Positions 34,708-49,078 of a DNA stretch of 64,000 nucleotides are shown in pieces. Position 1 is the stretch's first letter, and every line of letters begins with the position of its first letter. The DNA comes from Paracyclopina nana. Taxonomy: Eukaryota > Arthropoda > Copepoda > Cyclopoida > Cyclopettidae. Below the pieces are notes generated by a model. That model was given only the letters and a program-made list of their open reading frames with translations. It searched no databases and was not told where the DNA came from. The translations under genes and the position numbers were made by a program. Location of the stretch: assembly GCA_019096065.1 (NCBI GenBank), contig JAGUCH010000003.1, forward strand, positions 1,550,001 to 1,614,000. Reading direction: 5' to 3'.

Positions 34708-37700
34708 ATGCTGAGCCAAGTAAACATTTCCGGTCTGAGAGCTGCCACAGATGAGAACCGGGAGAAAAGCAGGCGAATTGTGTGGGTATTTCTGCTCACG
34801 GTCTGCTTCGCAGTCATGGTTATCCAAATCACCGACAGAGTGCGCCACTTCCTTTCGGAGCCAGTGTCAGTGCAGGTCACTGTGGCCAGAAATAACAGTC
34901 TCATGTATCCTGCCATCACCATTTGCAATAAGGTAAGAGCTATCACATAATTTTGCCCATGCTCATTTTAAACTTAGATGTGCATATACTATAGCTCTAA
35001 AATTGAACTTACTCTACAATATCAACTATTAAAAGGTAGATGCTCAAAAGCAACTGTGACAGTATAATTAAAATGCACTTGAAAAGCATGATTTGCCACC
35101 TAGTGGCACTTTTTCATCCTCTACTTCTGCTTCATGACACTGTACAGAAAAGATAAGCGACCCTAAGTAATTAGCAGAGCTTAAATGCAAATGGCTTTAA
35201 TTAAGTTGTTGGATATGATAAAAGAGTGACGTTTCTTCTTCAGAGGGTTGCAAGTAAAAGTGACTGGCAGAAAAGCAGGGTAAGTGTGAGTGTGAATCAA
35301 GTCCATCCAAAACCGAAAAAAAGATTTTTTCTGCTATTTTTTGTCTACTACTTGTGTCAGTCGTTTTGTAACTCAGCTATTTGACCCTCAATGCACTCAA
35401 AAAGTATGCCAGAAATGTTGGCAGCAATCAAGGCTACTCATTGCAAGCCCACAACTTATATAGCGCCACCTAGCGGCTAGGAAACAAAAACCTGCTTTGT
35501 AGACACTTCTGCAGACCAGTTACATCGCATGTACATGTTACTGTCCGCTGTAAAAATAGAGATATTGAAAGGCCCCCCTATTTGAGTAATTCTAGGCCCC
35601 ATTTTTGGCTCTTTGAGTTCGCAAATGTAAGTAGCCGATATTTTATTGCAGAATAAGTTCAACATGTCCGCCATGTGGGAATTGAGGAATAGGAGCAGAC
35701 ATCATCATCGGATTTTCAATGAAAACACTGAGGAGGACATAGCTTCACTCCTGGCCTTGCCAAATATGGATGCCCACAAAATCTGGGCTTTGACCGCGCA
35801 TAGCAAAGAAGCCATGATTAGAGAGGTAATTAGTTTACAACAACAACAAACTAGAACCCTAGCTAATAGTTTGTACACCTCAGAGAATGTTCTTCCCTAG
35901 ACAGCAAACAAAAAGTGCCTCTCTTTTTACTTATTACCTAGTTTTTACCTGAAGTACGATGGCGATGTTAAGTGCTTCAATGTTATTAAACGAGTTTTCC
36001 CCACTTCCGTGCGGAGATTTTTAGGGCATGCCTTGTGAATATCATGGAGTCACTCATGAAATATCTTATGCTGTTTCGCCCCAGAATTCTTCAAACGATC
36101 AAAAAATGAAGTCTTCTTTCGGCTTAGATTGATTTATCACCACTTAATTCCTTCAGAAATTTTATTTTTCAAATCCGCGAAAATTCGATCCTATTTTTGT
36201 TATGTTTTTCTTTTCATTCAAGTCATTCAACAACATTTTCCAAGTCTAGAAGTAAATCAAGCAATGAATACTTTTTTGACCGCAAGAAATGGACATATTA
36301 AAGATTGACGTGGGAAAGCAGCTGTTTAATTTCCTCTTTTTAGTGCTGGTTCGGACGCAATGTCACCTGTGATGATCGTGGCCAATGGAGAGTCACCTTA
36401 ACAACCATGGGGGTGTGCCATACCTACATTTTGAGTAAGATACCCGCCACTTTTTTTACCTTGGGCAGCAAAAAAGGCCACCCAAAGTGAGAGCAGAAAC
36501 TTTGATATGCAACTTGATTAGGACCTTTGAAAAGCCAACTTTTGCTTCTGCCTGATCTGGCCGAGTTGAAAAGTGGAAACACTTTTTGAAAAAAACCGGA
36601 GGACAGAAAAAAAGCACTCAGCTCCGCGCCCTTTTTTTCTCGCCATTATTTATGGAGGAGAATTTTGCTGCCATAAATAAAATAGCCGAGGAAACAAAAA
36701 AGCTTTCCCTTTTTTTGAATTGGTTCTCTCTTTGCTTTGTTGACATTGTTATTTGGCTGTTCATGGGTGTAAGTACGCACATAAAAAGAGAAGATGTATT
36801 TTGAGCTGAAACAGTATCAGTGACATTTTGGATGCTCTCAAATGCAACATATGCCTTTATCCCGCTTTAAAAATGACCAGGTGTAGTTTTGAATCATCTA
36901 ATTTTGGAATGAATTACAGTTCAATAAATCTCTTTTATTACGACAGTTGTAGCGTGAAAGCCAGCGCTACTTTTGTGTGCCAAAAGCGTGCTTTTTATGC
37001 TTGAAAAGGGCTCAGTATATGCAGGGCCTCTTTATGTAAAGTGACAAAAACCAGATTTATAACGCATTTTCATTGAAAACGCTGGCAATGCCAAAGATGG
37101 AAGCTAGCTAAAAATTGCCTGATTAACAAGTCTACTGATAAAAACTTGCAGACGACAGCATGGTGCATTTGGCCGGCATTTTCCACAATATGTACCTCAA
37201 GCTGGAAGAATCCGAGAACGACCATTACCACGATGACAATGGCTGGAAGTTTTACATTCATGATGTCAACGAAATTCCTGTCCTGGGAGTGACCACCCAT
37301 GGGACCTCGCTGTATCCTGGGCAGGGCAGGGACCTTCGATTGGATATGAAAAAGGTGAGTTCCTACAATGAATCTCTTCATCCCGATTCCTTTTCCTAAT
37401 ATTGAATTTGAGTCAGGGCTTAGCTGTCCTAAATTAGCCTCGCTTTTTTGATGATCCTAAACGACGTTGCCTTCATATAACTTTTGGAACCTGCTTATTT
37501 TGCTGTCAGCAGAAAAAGCACAGGTATTTCATGGTGAGTAGATTTGTAAAGCTTTTTCTTATTCGTTCCAGATCCATGCTCTCCATCACTCGAAAAATCC
37601 CTGTGAGAAAAACCTGTCATATCTCCAAAATAACTGCTTTTTCGACTGCTTCATGACACGTCTTGCTCAAGAAAACATCACGTGCATCTTGCCATACATG

Positions 37701-40005
37701 ACAGGTAAATAATGATATATAGTTGTGAATAAAGATAATTTCATCGGGCTGCTGAAGAGAGGTGTGTACTTTCTGTAAATTGACGAAAATACATACATGT
37801 CTGCTGCTGACGAGTCTTAAAGTCCTTTTTTGCCTTTCAGGTATCAATTTGCCAAACTGCAGTGAGCCAAATAGTTACAGGCACACGGAAAAGGTGTCTG
37901 AAAACTTATTTTTCTACGGCCAATGGAACCCGAACGACTGCAATTGCCGCCAACAGTGCATGAAAATCTTGTTCACCTCTTCCTTGGAGTCAACCACAGA
38001 CAGATACAAAATACAGAACGGGCGAACCAAGGCGCGAGTTAGGGTGTATTATCAGGTGAGCTATTTTGACTGAGCCAAGAGGGAAACATGAAGCATGGTA
38101 TATGCGATGATGCAATGCTAATTAGACTGTCATTGAGTCCATGGCAGCTGAAATGAGATGATTGCCATGAATCATAATTGCCTATTTACGTAATCAGGCA
38201 TGGGTGATGATTTCCTTTAAAAAAATTCAAAATGGAACAATTCTTCTAGAATCAAGACGAGGATTGCACTTTTAATTATCTAGATTATACAAGTAAAAGG
38301 ATGTGGGCTTTCGAGCGTCTTGCACATGCCCTCACAAAAATGGCTGAATTACACTTCACGACAGCCCCTATATAAGCTCGAAGATCTATTTTGGTTTAGG
38401 AGACATGTTACATCATAAGGATTCCCGTACTTTTGTCAATACAGTATCGTGGAAGAAATTGATCAGGTTGAACAGCTTTATGATCGGCTGATGGAAAAAA
38501 GTGATCTGCATCTTGTGTAAAGGCTTAGAGTAAGGGATTTTTTCATCAGTTCAGCGAAAAATTGGCTCCTTGGCATTAAAGAGCATCAGAGGTGCCATTG
38601 TGTAAGCAGTCCCATATTCTTCTTACAAAACTTCCACATATTTCCAATTTTTGAATTATCAGGTCTGTCAAATAGTATTGGAAAGGTTTATTAAGTACCT
38701 AAGGGGGCACATAAAGTCAGTTAGAAAAGATATAATATAACACCTCGTTTTACCTTCAATAACTTGTTTTCTTATATGTGTAACAGAATGATGACTAAAT
38801 GGCTCGTAAGCATGCACATCTTTTGTGCCTCCATGTATAGATATTTCCCAGGTCCCATTGATTGGTCTAATTTATCTTCCTGATACTGATCTTACGTACC
38901 TATTTTAGGCGATATTCGTTTTGCTGCAGTATTTGTTATGAGGTCGATCCTCTTGACCATCAGAAATTCAGCTAACATCAATCAGGACTAGCACAACTTT
39001 GAAGTGTCTTTCGAGGGTTCTGCCAGGTTTTTCGAATTCGCGAAGATAAATAAAAAGATCGATTTTCACCAAGGACAAATCCCTCCCGACAGATATCCCC
39101 CTCCGACAGAAATGCATTCAATCAGCTGGTTTTTGCAAGATTAAATTAAGTTAGTTGAATTTTGTAGGCAGACTTTTAATTTTCCCATCTTAGTCAAGTA
39201 TTTGGACTGATCATGCTACTTACTTTTATATGATCAGGCATGCGTTATTTTATGTCAATCGAGATATGATGTAACGCAACGTGAATGATCTTTTTAGTCA
39301 TGAAATTATTAACTTCAAATTGGTGTTCATAGTTGTAAGGCATAGAACTAAAAATGCCTAATAGAAAGCCAATATGGAGAAGCCATTTTTTGCAATCCTC
39401 TCTTTAAGCCATGAAAAAAGAGAGAAAATGCATCAAATAGGGTTTGATACCTTAACCTCAGGTGTGCTCTAATTTTCTATTACTGTACTTTTCCCTTGCG
39501 CTAAAGTTTGCTAGCACTTGCTCTTACAGTTCTATAATTGTTCCACAGTAAAAAAAAGAAAGCATCCCAAATAAAAGCTGACCAAATATTTCGAAGCAGA
39601 TAAACTGTATTCAACGCTAGAAGTTGATTTGCTTAGCAACCACTTAGCAATAGTAGGCTAAATATCAAGTGAATAAGAAAAATGAATTGAACTTCGTTTC
39701 AGAGCTTGGAGTATGAGTTTATTCGAGAGGACCTTGGTTATGGAACCATTGATTTACTTTGTGACGTTGGGGGAACTTTGAGTCTCCTGATGGGTGCTAG
39801 TTTACTAACGTGCTGCGAGCTTCTTGAGGTGGCTTGGATTATGGTGGCTAAAAAGTGCTGCAGAAAACTCTCAAAGTCAATGAAAGCTGGAGCTGCAGGT
39901 GGCAAAGGTGACCAAAAAACCGACAAAAAACACAAGCAGCTGAAACAAATCCCAGCAGTGATGGCGGCAGATTTGACTTCCACAAAGCTACAAAGCCAAG
40001 TGTAA
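34708..40005 (+). CDS. DEG/ENaC (pickpocket-like) sodium channel subunit 1
   Basis: Seven phase-consistent exons (34708-34932, 35652-35825, 36344-36434, 37152-37354, 37572-37704, 37841-38055, 39703-40005) encode 447 aa. TM1 is VWVFLLTVCFAVMVIQI, followed by YPAITICNK at the start of the extracellular domain. Typical features follow: the TTMGVCHTYI motif, then Cys-rich segments NNCFFDCFMTR, TCILPYMTG and DCNCRQQCMKI. TM2 lies in DVGGTLSLLMGASLLTCCELLEV, which retains the family's G-G-x-L-x-L-x-x-G-x-S pattern. These trimeric channels conduct Na+ and serve mechanosensation, chemosensation or ion balance. Introns are much longer than elsewhere in the window (the last is 1.65 kb). The N-terminus may be incomplete. 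Confidence 0.88.
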
Positions 40006-41267
40006 AAACAATTTGGATGACACAGCCAAGAGAAGAAAATGTGTAATAGTAGTGCGAGGAGTTGTAAAATGATCACTAAATTGTCTGAAGTAATTGGGAA
40101 GCCATTAATTAGCTCTACTCTACATTTCATGCTTGAGAAATCTCAATTTGGCTTTTTCCGTTGATCAATTTCATATTGAAAGGAATTAATCCTTTGTTTT
40201 AGGCTGTTAAGCAATTCTAAAAATAACGCAATGTCTAGATTTGCCTTTATTTTTAAACCAGACTTGCATTTTTTCCCACTTGTGTGCTTTAGAACTTCCT
40301 AATTGACATCATAGAGTGATTTTTATTGTATCAGCTTTCAAATCATTTATTTTTGGCGAGCATGGCCTGATATAGAAACTATTGTGTTACCATCGAATAA
40401 ACGCATTATATTTCAAACCGGCTGGCGTGTACTGCTACTTTGTCCCTCTCAAAATGAGGGATCGACGCGAGCCCCAACTTGCCGCCAATTGAGTTTCTAA
40501 AACTAATCAGAACTTTGGATGCAAAACATTAGATTGAAATAGTTTGCCAAATTGTAAACTCTCTTCCCAAAATGGTACTCTAACAGCTCAAGACTTGAAA
40601 GAAACAAAGAGGAACTGAGTGTCATGTCTATAGCAACAATTTTTCGCCTCACTTTTCCCCAAACGAAGAAAGTCGCTCCTTTTGAAGAGAAGTACACCAT
40701 CGAGAATTCCACAAGTATTATGCTTTCTATCAAGATTATTTTTTCATTTTCTATTGATTTTCCTTGCTTCTAGGTTGACAACTTTGGGCTTTGACCACTA
40801 TGCATTATTCAGTCATTTTTAAGAAGCTTTGTCACCATCCAGTTTTTTCATTTTCGTTTTGAGAAAAGCAAACGAAGATTTGTTACTTTTGGATCAGGCA
40901 ATATTGCAACCATTTCGAAATCAGAGAATGCCAACAATAAAGTCTTGCTTTAAATCAAGATCCAGCATCAAATAAATCATGTTCATTTGCTCTTTTTTAA
41001 TGGCCCAAAATACTCAAGGAGTTCTTCTAAAACGAAGCAAAATCAGGAGTTACCAAAAATAGAGAAGGAAAAAAGCATCGTTATCTTAAGGAAGTGCAGA
41101 CAAAAAATACAGCATTGGGTCAAACTTCTTACCAGCAAGTTGAGCAACGGGATGCATTGCATTCCGGCGTACGCATTTTTTGGCGCGTTTTCTGTTCAAA
41201 TTCAGTGGCTGGTCACGGTGCATGGTAAATAAACAGAGAAAAAGAGGTTCTTCTACTTCAACAAATA
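40006..41267. other. Intergenic region between channel 1 and DNPH1
   Basis: A poly(A) signal AATAAA for channel 1 lies at 40396-40401. Nothing else supported. Confidence 0.55.
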
Positions 41268-41970
41268 ATGTCCATCAAGATTTATTTTTGTGGAAGCATC
41301 CGAGCGGGCAGAGGGGATGTGGCCCTATACAAGAGGATTATAGACAGCCTCGAGAGGTTTGGCCAAGTCCTCACTCCGTTTGTGGGTGATAGCAAAATCA
41401 CCGAGACAGGATCCGAGGCCGATGGTGGAGACAAAGCAATCCATGATCGAGATGTGGATATGCTCAAGGAATCTTCATGTAAGCATCAGCGTTTAATTAT
41501 GCGTCTGTTGTTTAGGCTAAAACGGGGTACAATGACTTACAGCTGTTTGTTTACATTTTCCAGGCGCACGTGTCATTTATTTGTTTAGTAACATACGCGC
41601 GCGCGCAAATTTTTAGCGGACTCGCTGATTTCTTATTTACTGTTTTTTTTTTAACTTTTAAGTGCTATATTTTTGTAGGTGTGGTGGCAGAGGTCACTCA
41701 GCCCTCACTTGGAGTTGGCTATGAGATTGGCAGAGCTGTGGCAATGGACAAAAGGATCCTTTGTTTATACAGACCCCAGGAAAATAAGCGTGAGTTTTAA
41801 CATGACCTTCATTTTGCACTTTAATCAGAAAAAGCATTTTGTGTGCAGTGCTATCAGCAATGATCAGAGGAGCTCACGATGACCATCAAGTGATTGTGAA
41901 GGACTATAAAGAGGAAGAATTGGAGGACATTTTACAAGGATTTTTCGCTCGAGGGAGTTCTCCTCCTTGA
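41268..41970 (+). CDS. DNPH1: 2'-deoxynucleoside 5'-phosphate N-hydrolase 1
   Basis: Three exons (41268-41478, 41679-41789, 41849-41970) encode 147 aa. The protein begins IKIYFCGSIRAGRGDVALYKRI, the nucleotide-binding loop of the family, and continues HDRDVDML (catalytic Asp region) and AEVTQPSLGVGYEIGRAVA with the catalytic Glu. It then has KRILCLYRPQENK and LSAMIRGA. Identity to vertebrate DNPH1/RCL is evident by eye across the whole length. The enzyme cleaves the N-glycosidic bond of 5'-deoxynucleotides, including damaged hydroxymethyl-dUMP, sanitising the nucleotide pool. A poly(A) signal is at 42028-42033. Confidence 0.95.
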
Positions 41971-43756
41971 TTATTGTTGTGTGGGCTTTCTCTTTTTTGC
42001 CAAGCGAAAGTTAAAGGGCTTTTGAAAAATAAAATCTCCAGATCCAAAGCTTGATAGTTTGTAGCTAAGTTATTTTAGGCATATTTTTGAAAGATTCCTG
42101 CATTCAAACTTCTCCAGGCAACATTAATGCAACAATAGATTCTTTTGTTACCTCATAGTGGAATTAATATGGGCAGTGAAGCGAATAGAAATACTTTTTT
42201 ATTCTGTCTATCCAAAAAAGTCGAGAAGACCTTTAATTATCACCTATATTAAGTATTGGAGGTTAGGGGCCAGATTCCGGAAATCTTACGTAACTTGTAG
42301 CAATCCCCCATGGGCATCATTCTTGTCTTATCTCAATTATAAGGCAACAGTTTTTTTGTTCGCAACTTCATATAGCCGTATACAAAAGATCAACATTGTA
42401 TATCTACGTTTTCGGCCGGAAACTTTTCCCCTTTGACTGAGAATGGACGAACAGAGTTGACTGGCCTTCTAATTGAGGGTCCAAAGTAAGCATAAAATGT
42501 AGCAGAACTTGACTCGCGCTCGTAAAAATCAAAGGGAACTTCCTCAAAGTTGGCCAAATCCGTTCAAGTTTCGTTGAAGCCCGATGAAACTTCAAGCAAT
42601 ATAAAGTGTGATCTGGATGAATAAGAAAAAGCTTCAGAAGTCAAGATGCTTTCAAATAGCTGCCAAGAGGAGCTGAAGTGCTGATGACATTGGAACCAAC
42701 TTCTATGAAATTGGTCAAATGTTTGGCGCAATGCAGCACTGTGGATCACTCCAGAATCCTTGCTGGAGAGCAGCATCAATATGATCATGGGAATAAGATG
42801 GTTTGAGTGGCCACCATTTTGATTGTGACATTGATTGCTTTGGTCGTTTGGCTATCTTCAAAAAAGTCGACTGGAGCCCATTTACAACTGTACACAATCA
42901 GACAAATGTGACCATTTGGGAAGAAACCACTGATAAAAGCTCAATGACTCCGCCAGAGTGGAATTCCTATAAGCTTAAACGTGTGGGAGCAACCATAAAA
43001 GAGGCCGTGTTAAAGGCGCATTTTTTTTGGAATGAATGAATGACTATGCTTTTACTCTAATGCGAGGATTTCGCAGCAGAATCGGTGAAAGCTTTTCTTT
43101 GTTCAAATTATTTCCGCCAAAGGCCCACTCTAAAGGCCAGGGAGACTTGGAGGAAATTTAAGTGACGACGTGCACCAAAAATCAGGTGGAAGCATTTTTT
43201 TCGGCCTTACTAATTAAATCCCAAAAGGCCTGCACCTAGTGAGGCCTGGTCCACATCCATTTTATCCAAAAGTGCATTCATTGAGAGAGAGAGAAGCACT
43301 GAGCTTCAAAAAATGCCTAGTGAAAAGTTTTGCACAAAATTAGCATAAATAATAGTGTTATGCAAAAACTGATCACAATGCATGCCATAAACAGCATAAA
43401 AGATGCCCGTCAAGCTGATTGACATGAGCTATGCATTTGATCTATAGTTAGTATAATGCATGTGTTGCTCAACTGAGCTATTGAAAAACTCCAGATGCAA
43501 TCTAGGTAATTTGTAGCAGCCTTATCTATTGACAAGTTAAGCCAGGTTTTGTGAGAAAGCATTCTAGCTCTTGCATCACGATGCAATTTCACAAGTTCGA
43601 TCCAATTCGGCTTCTTTTTAGTAAGTCCAATGCAAGCGTTTTGCATGTTGCACCACTCTCTCAAGAAGTACAAGCAATTTTTTTGCAGCAGTTTCATGTA
43701 TTTTTTTGTAAACACACAAATACTTGTTATCATCGAATTTGGACAAAGCAACTTAA
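41971..43756. other. Tail-to-tail intergenic region between DNPH1 and U2AF2
   Basis: 1.8 kb without a supported gene. An 78-codon open frame at 42803-43039 lacks an ATG and a recognisable domain. A GAGAGAGAGA run lies near 43283. Confidence 0.5.
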
Positions 43757-45879
<2,123 letters not shown>

Positions 45880-47024
45880 GATGATGAAGTTCCTAGCTGT
45901 TCTTTATGGAGGAGAAAATCTGAAATAAGAAATTGGGCGTCCGGATGAGAAGGAGTCCGTAGGTCCGGAGGACCATTTGATTTATCCGATGGCATTTTTA
46001 AAAAATTGCCGCCGACTGGAAGACAAAAAGAGGACAGATTAACCCGTCTGAAGTTGAAACTGAACCTATTGGAGGACCGAAAAAACAAACAAAACGTATC
46101 TCGCCAAAGCGCCGATTTCACAGCTGCAGTGAGCAGTTTGACGAATTTTCTGTCACTTCTTTACTTCTTGAAAACAGTCAAGGAAATGGCGGCAGAGAAA
46201 GCAGCACCATCTTACCTATGGAGGTTGCAAATCGTTTCTTCACTCTGTGATAAAGTGTTTTCCACTTTTTGTTGTTATTTCGCCTCACAGCTCGAGTCGG
46301 CGTCTGTTTCTCGGCTGTAAAATGGCGACGTCAGAAAAGGCATCGAAATTTTAAGTCGAAACTGAGTATTTTTTCAAAAAAATTTTGTTTCCATATTTAT
46401 TCAGTGAAATAACGAAAATTAAACAATATTTTGACTACACTCATCCTTTTATCGCGAAAAAACTCTTCAAAAAAAGTAATTTAAATGGAAATAGTGAATG
46501 ATCATGTAAAAATTTGTAGCCTTAATTTTAGTAGTGAATACCTTCGTTTTAGTATGAAAAGTTGACCACCATGAATATATTTTCATAATTGTAAGACTGT
46601 GACTGTAAAAAAATTGTGACTAAAAAGCATTCAAATGAGTCAAAACGTCAATTGTCATCTTATCTTAAATTTCTCTAAAATAATTGTCTGTTATAGATTT
46701 TTAAGATCAAAAGTGTAATACTTATTTTAGGGTCTTATCGACAAAAATATAACAATTTACTTCGCATTGTTCACGATTTCTTAGTTGTGAAAAACTATTT
46801 TACTCTTTTAAGAACATAGAAGATGAAAATTGCAATTTGTTTCATTTGCTTGTTTTCTTATAGCATAATTTTGATAAATCCAAAAGTAATCTCGACTCAA
46901 TTCGATCTGATTCTGTATATTTACATCCATCGATTTCAGTGACTCGACTTGTCCGAATAATCAGCAACTTTTGTTGTGCTTTTCAAAAATATAACAATTT
47001 GAAACGCCTAATTTACTCATTATT
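45880..47024. other. Bidirectional promoter region between U2AF2 and the PFDN6 operon
   Basis: 1.1 kb between divergent housekeeping genes. It is very AT-rich from 46330 to 47000, with no TATA box or conserved ORF. The minus-strand ORF at 45636-46121 is a shifted-frame shadow of the U2AF2 RS domain. Confidence 0.55.
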
Positions 47025-47637
47025 ATGTCAAGCATGGGTAAGTTAAAATCCCTTACCTCTAAATCTAAGTCCATTTTCGGTTTCCCTCTATAATTATCTT
47101 TAACTTTTTCCAAAAACCTTTAAACGACTATTATTAGTCATGAAAACTAACTTGATTAATTAAGTTGGAATTACCGAGAATACCATAAAGTAGTTTTTAA
47201 ATTAGCAATCTAGCCTGATTGAAATTTCCAGTAGCAGTTTTTTGTTCAGTTTTCTTTTATCAGGATCAAATATCATGGATATTTTGCAAAACCAACTTCA
47301 AGAGAAGATAGAAGGTTTGCAGAATCTGCAAAAGACGCAGCAGAAAACACTGACAGCTCGCCAAAAATTGGACTCTCAGCTGAATGAAAACAAGCTGGTG
47401 AAAGACGAGTTGGACTTGTTAGACGATGAGGCCAAAGTGTTTAAATTGATTGGGCCAGCCTTGCTCAAGCAAGACACCTCTGAGGCCAAGGGGAATGTGG
47501 ACAAACGAATTGAGTACATTTCAGGGGAGCTCAAGAGGCACGACGACACTCTGGCAGATTTGGACAAGAAACAGGATGAACTCAGAGGGGAACTCACCAA
47601 CTTACAGACGCAAATGCAAAAATTGGCTCAAGCTTGA
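47025..47637 (+). CDS. PFDN6: Prefoldin subunit 6
   Basis: Exons 47025-47037 and 47264-47637 give 128 aa; an internal ATG at 47275 would give 120 aa starting MDILQNQLQEK, nearer to the usual start. The protein is a long antiparallel coiled coil with the family motif RQKLDSQLNENKLVKDELDLL and VFKLIGPALLKQD in the central beta hairpin. It is a beta-type subunit of the hexameric prefoldin chaperone, which hands unfolded actin and tubulin to the CCT chaperonin. It is the first gene of a three-gene same-strand cluster. An AATAAA occurs two bases after the stop, and the next exon on the strand begins within about 90 bp. Confidence 0.94.
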
Positions 47638-47722
47638 AAAAATAAACTGTGCTCTTGTGGCCACTTCATAACGACTATTTTGTAAGTTTCTCTATCTCAA
47701 AGCTGCTTGCTTTTAATTTCAG

Positions 47723-48330
47723 CTGGATCTGTACGACAGATTGTTCAACCACAGGCCTTTTCTCAAGGGGGAAGTCACCCATTTTGTCAAGGAGTTTGAT
47801 AAGAAAAGGTAAATTTGTGTGGTTTTACTTCCATTTTCCTCAAGATCTGTGACATTTTTCAAAAATGAAGGATTCAGAGGAAGGATCTTTGATTTTATTT
47901 TACCTAACTTTTCACTGTTACCAGGGGAGACCGAGACGTCGAAAATTTGTTCAAGACTCTTGAAGTGACCACAGAACTGCATTCCGGTGGCCAAGTTGAC
48001 AAATTGGTGTCAGTTTGCGCCCAGAATTTTCCAGTCATTAATGCAAACCTTTTGGTGGCTCAGTCGATAACCAGCAAAATTCTTGATGAAGCCAAAAACT
48101 CCGAATTGGTTGGTTACTCATACTTTTTGCTAAGCAGTGATTTTTCTAAGAAACTCTTAATGTAGGATCAAGCATTGGAAATTAGCAGGCAAACTAGAGA
48201 AAAAGAGTGGGCTTTGTTCATGTCAGAGTTCCAGAGCAAATGTGAAAAAATAGACGACGCCTATAACCAAAAAGAAGAAGCATTAAAAGTGCACTACATC
48301 AAGTTAGAAAAGGAATTATGGCAACAGTGA
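47723..48330 (+). CDS. BLOC1S5: BLOC-1 subunit 5 (muted); start codon unresolved
   Basis: Exons 47723-47808, 47925-48108 and 48166-48330 join in phase to 144 residues ending KELWQQ. The block DLYDRLFNHRPFLKGEVTHFVKEFDKKRG, shown here only as its core DRLFNHRP and HFVKEFDKKR, matches the conserved N-terminal part of muted. The rest is coiled coil (ALEISRQTREKEWALFMSEF). BLOC-1 works in lysosome-related organelle biogenesis. Upstream, a strong donor at 47682 would add an exon in the same phase reading LWPLHNDYF, but that frame hits a TAA with no ATG. Initiation may be at GTG 47649 or TTG, or on an exon not seen. The last 13 nt overlap the TMEM199 start. Confidence 0.8.
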
Positions 48331-49078
48331 GCATTGACCCACTTCTCCATATTCAAGTTCCTGAAAATCTACAGGTATTAAAGTCAACTTTTATGTCCCT
48401 ATTTAACAAGATTATTCTGAGAGCAGACTACACAAAAATACTCTCCTAATTCTGAGATATCTTTTCAAAGCATATTTCTCAAAAGTGAGCTTATCTCTGA
48501 TATTTTTAGGAATTGGTTGGAGGAAGAGACATGCTAAGCGTACATGATGTTCAAGAGCTGTACAAAAGTTGGCCTAAAAACGAGCTTAGATTGCATGAAT
48601 TTCTCTCCAAGTGCCACTTAATTCTGCCAGAACCGAAATTGGCACCCAGGAATCCAGAACTTGAAGCCAGGATCCAAAAACTCAAAGCTGAGCAGCAAGC
48701 CAAAGAGTACCAGAGAATGACAAACAATGTCGATCCCTTCAGAGCTAATTCGCCTGAGCAGGACGAAAAGCCTATTTCCAAGCAATGTGAGTCCTTAAAA
48801 ATATTCATTTGAAGAAAAGAAAGAAGTTTTTACCTTTTTCAGTGCAAGAGCTAAATCGATATCTGCTACTGATCCTTCAATTTGTCTTGTCTCTCGTATC
48901 AGCCTTTTTGTTTGGCTACTTCGCACCTTACTACTTTTATGGCACCATCACAGTTGGTCCACGTCTGTTATATGGCATTTTATCTGCTTTCGTCGTTGGC
49001 ATTGCAGACTTGTACTTTGTCCTCCGACATCTGCTGGAAACCGAGGGCGTAATCAAGATTGATCGTAAAAAAGAATAG
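48318..49078 (+). CDS. TMEM199: TMEM199 (Vma12-like V-ATPase assembly factor)
   Basis: Three exons (48318-48374, 48510-48786, 48843-49078) encode 189 aa. The N-terminal cytosolic part contains LHEFLSKCHLILPEPKLAPRNPELEARIQKLK, of which PRNPELEARIQKLKAEQ is the most conserved stretch. Two membrane helices follow (ILQFVLSLVSAFLFGYFAP and LLYGILSAFVVGIADLYFVL). This is the metazoan Vma12 homologue that supports V-ATPase assembly and Golgi homeostasis. The ATG lies inside the last codons of BLOC1S5 in another frame, so both must be translated from one mRNA or from overlapping mRNAs. A poly(A) signal AATAAA is at 49118-49123. Confidence 0.92.

Noticed and set aside
34390..34848. 152-aa minus-strand ORF
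   Set aside because: Antisense to DEG/ENaC exon 1, with no splice or domain support.
41593..41606. Alternating CG run
   Set aside because: Simple-sequence tract in a DNPH1 intron; no functional evidence.
42803..43039. 78-codon ORF downstream of DNPH1
   Set aside because: No ATG, no domain and no matching splice partners.
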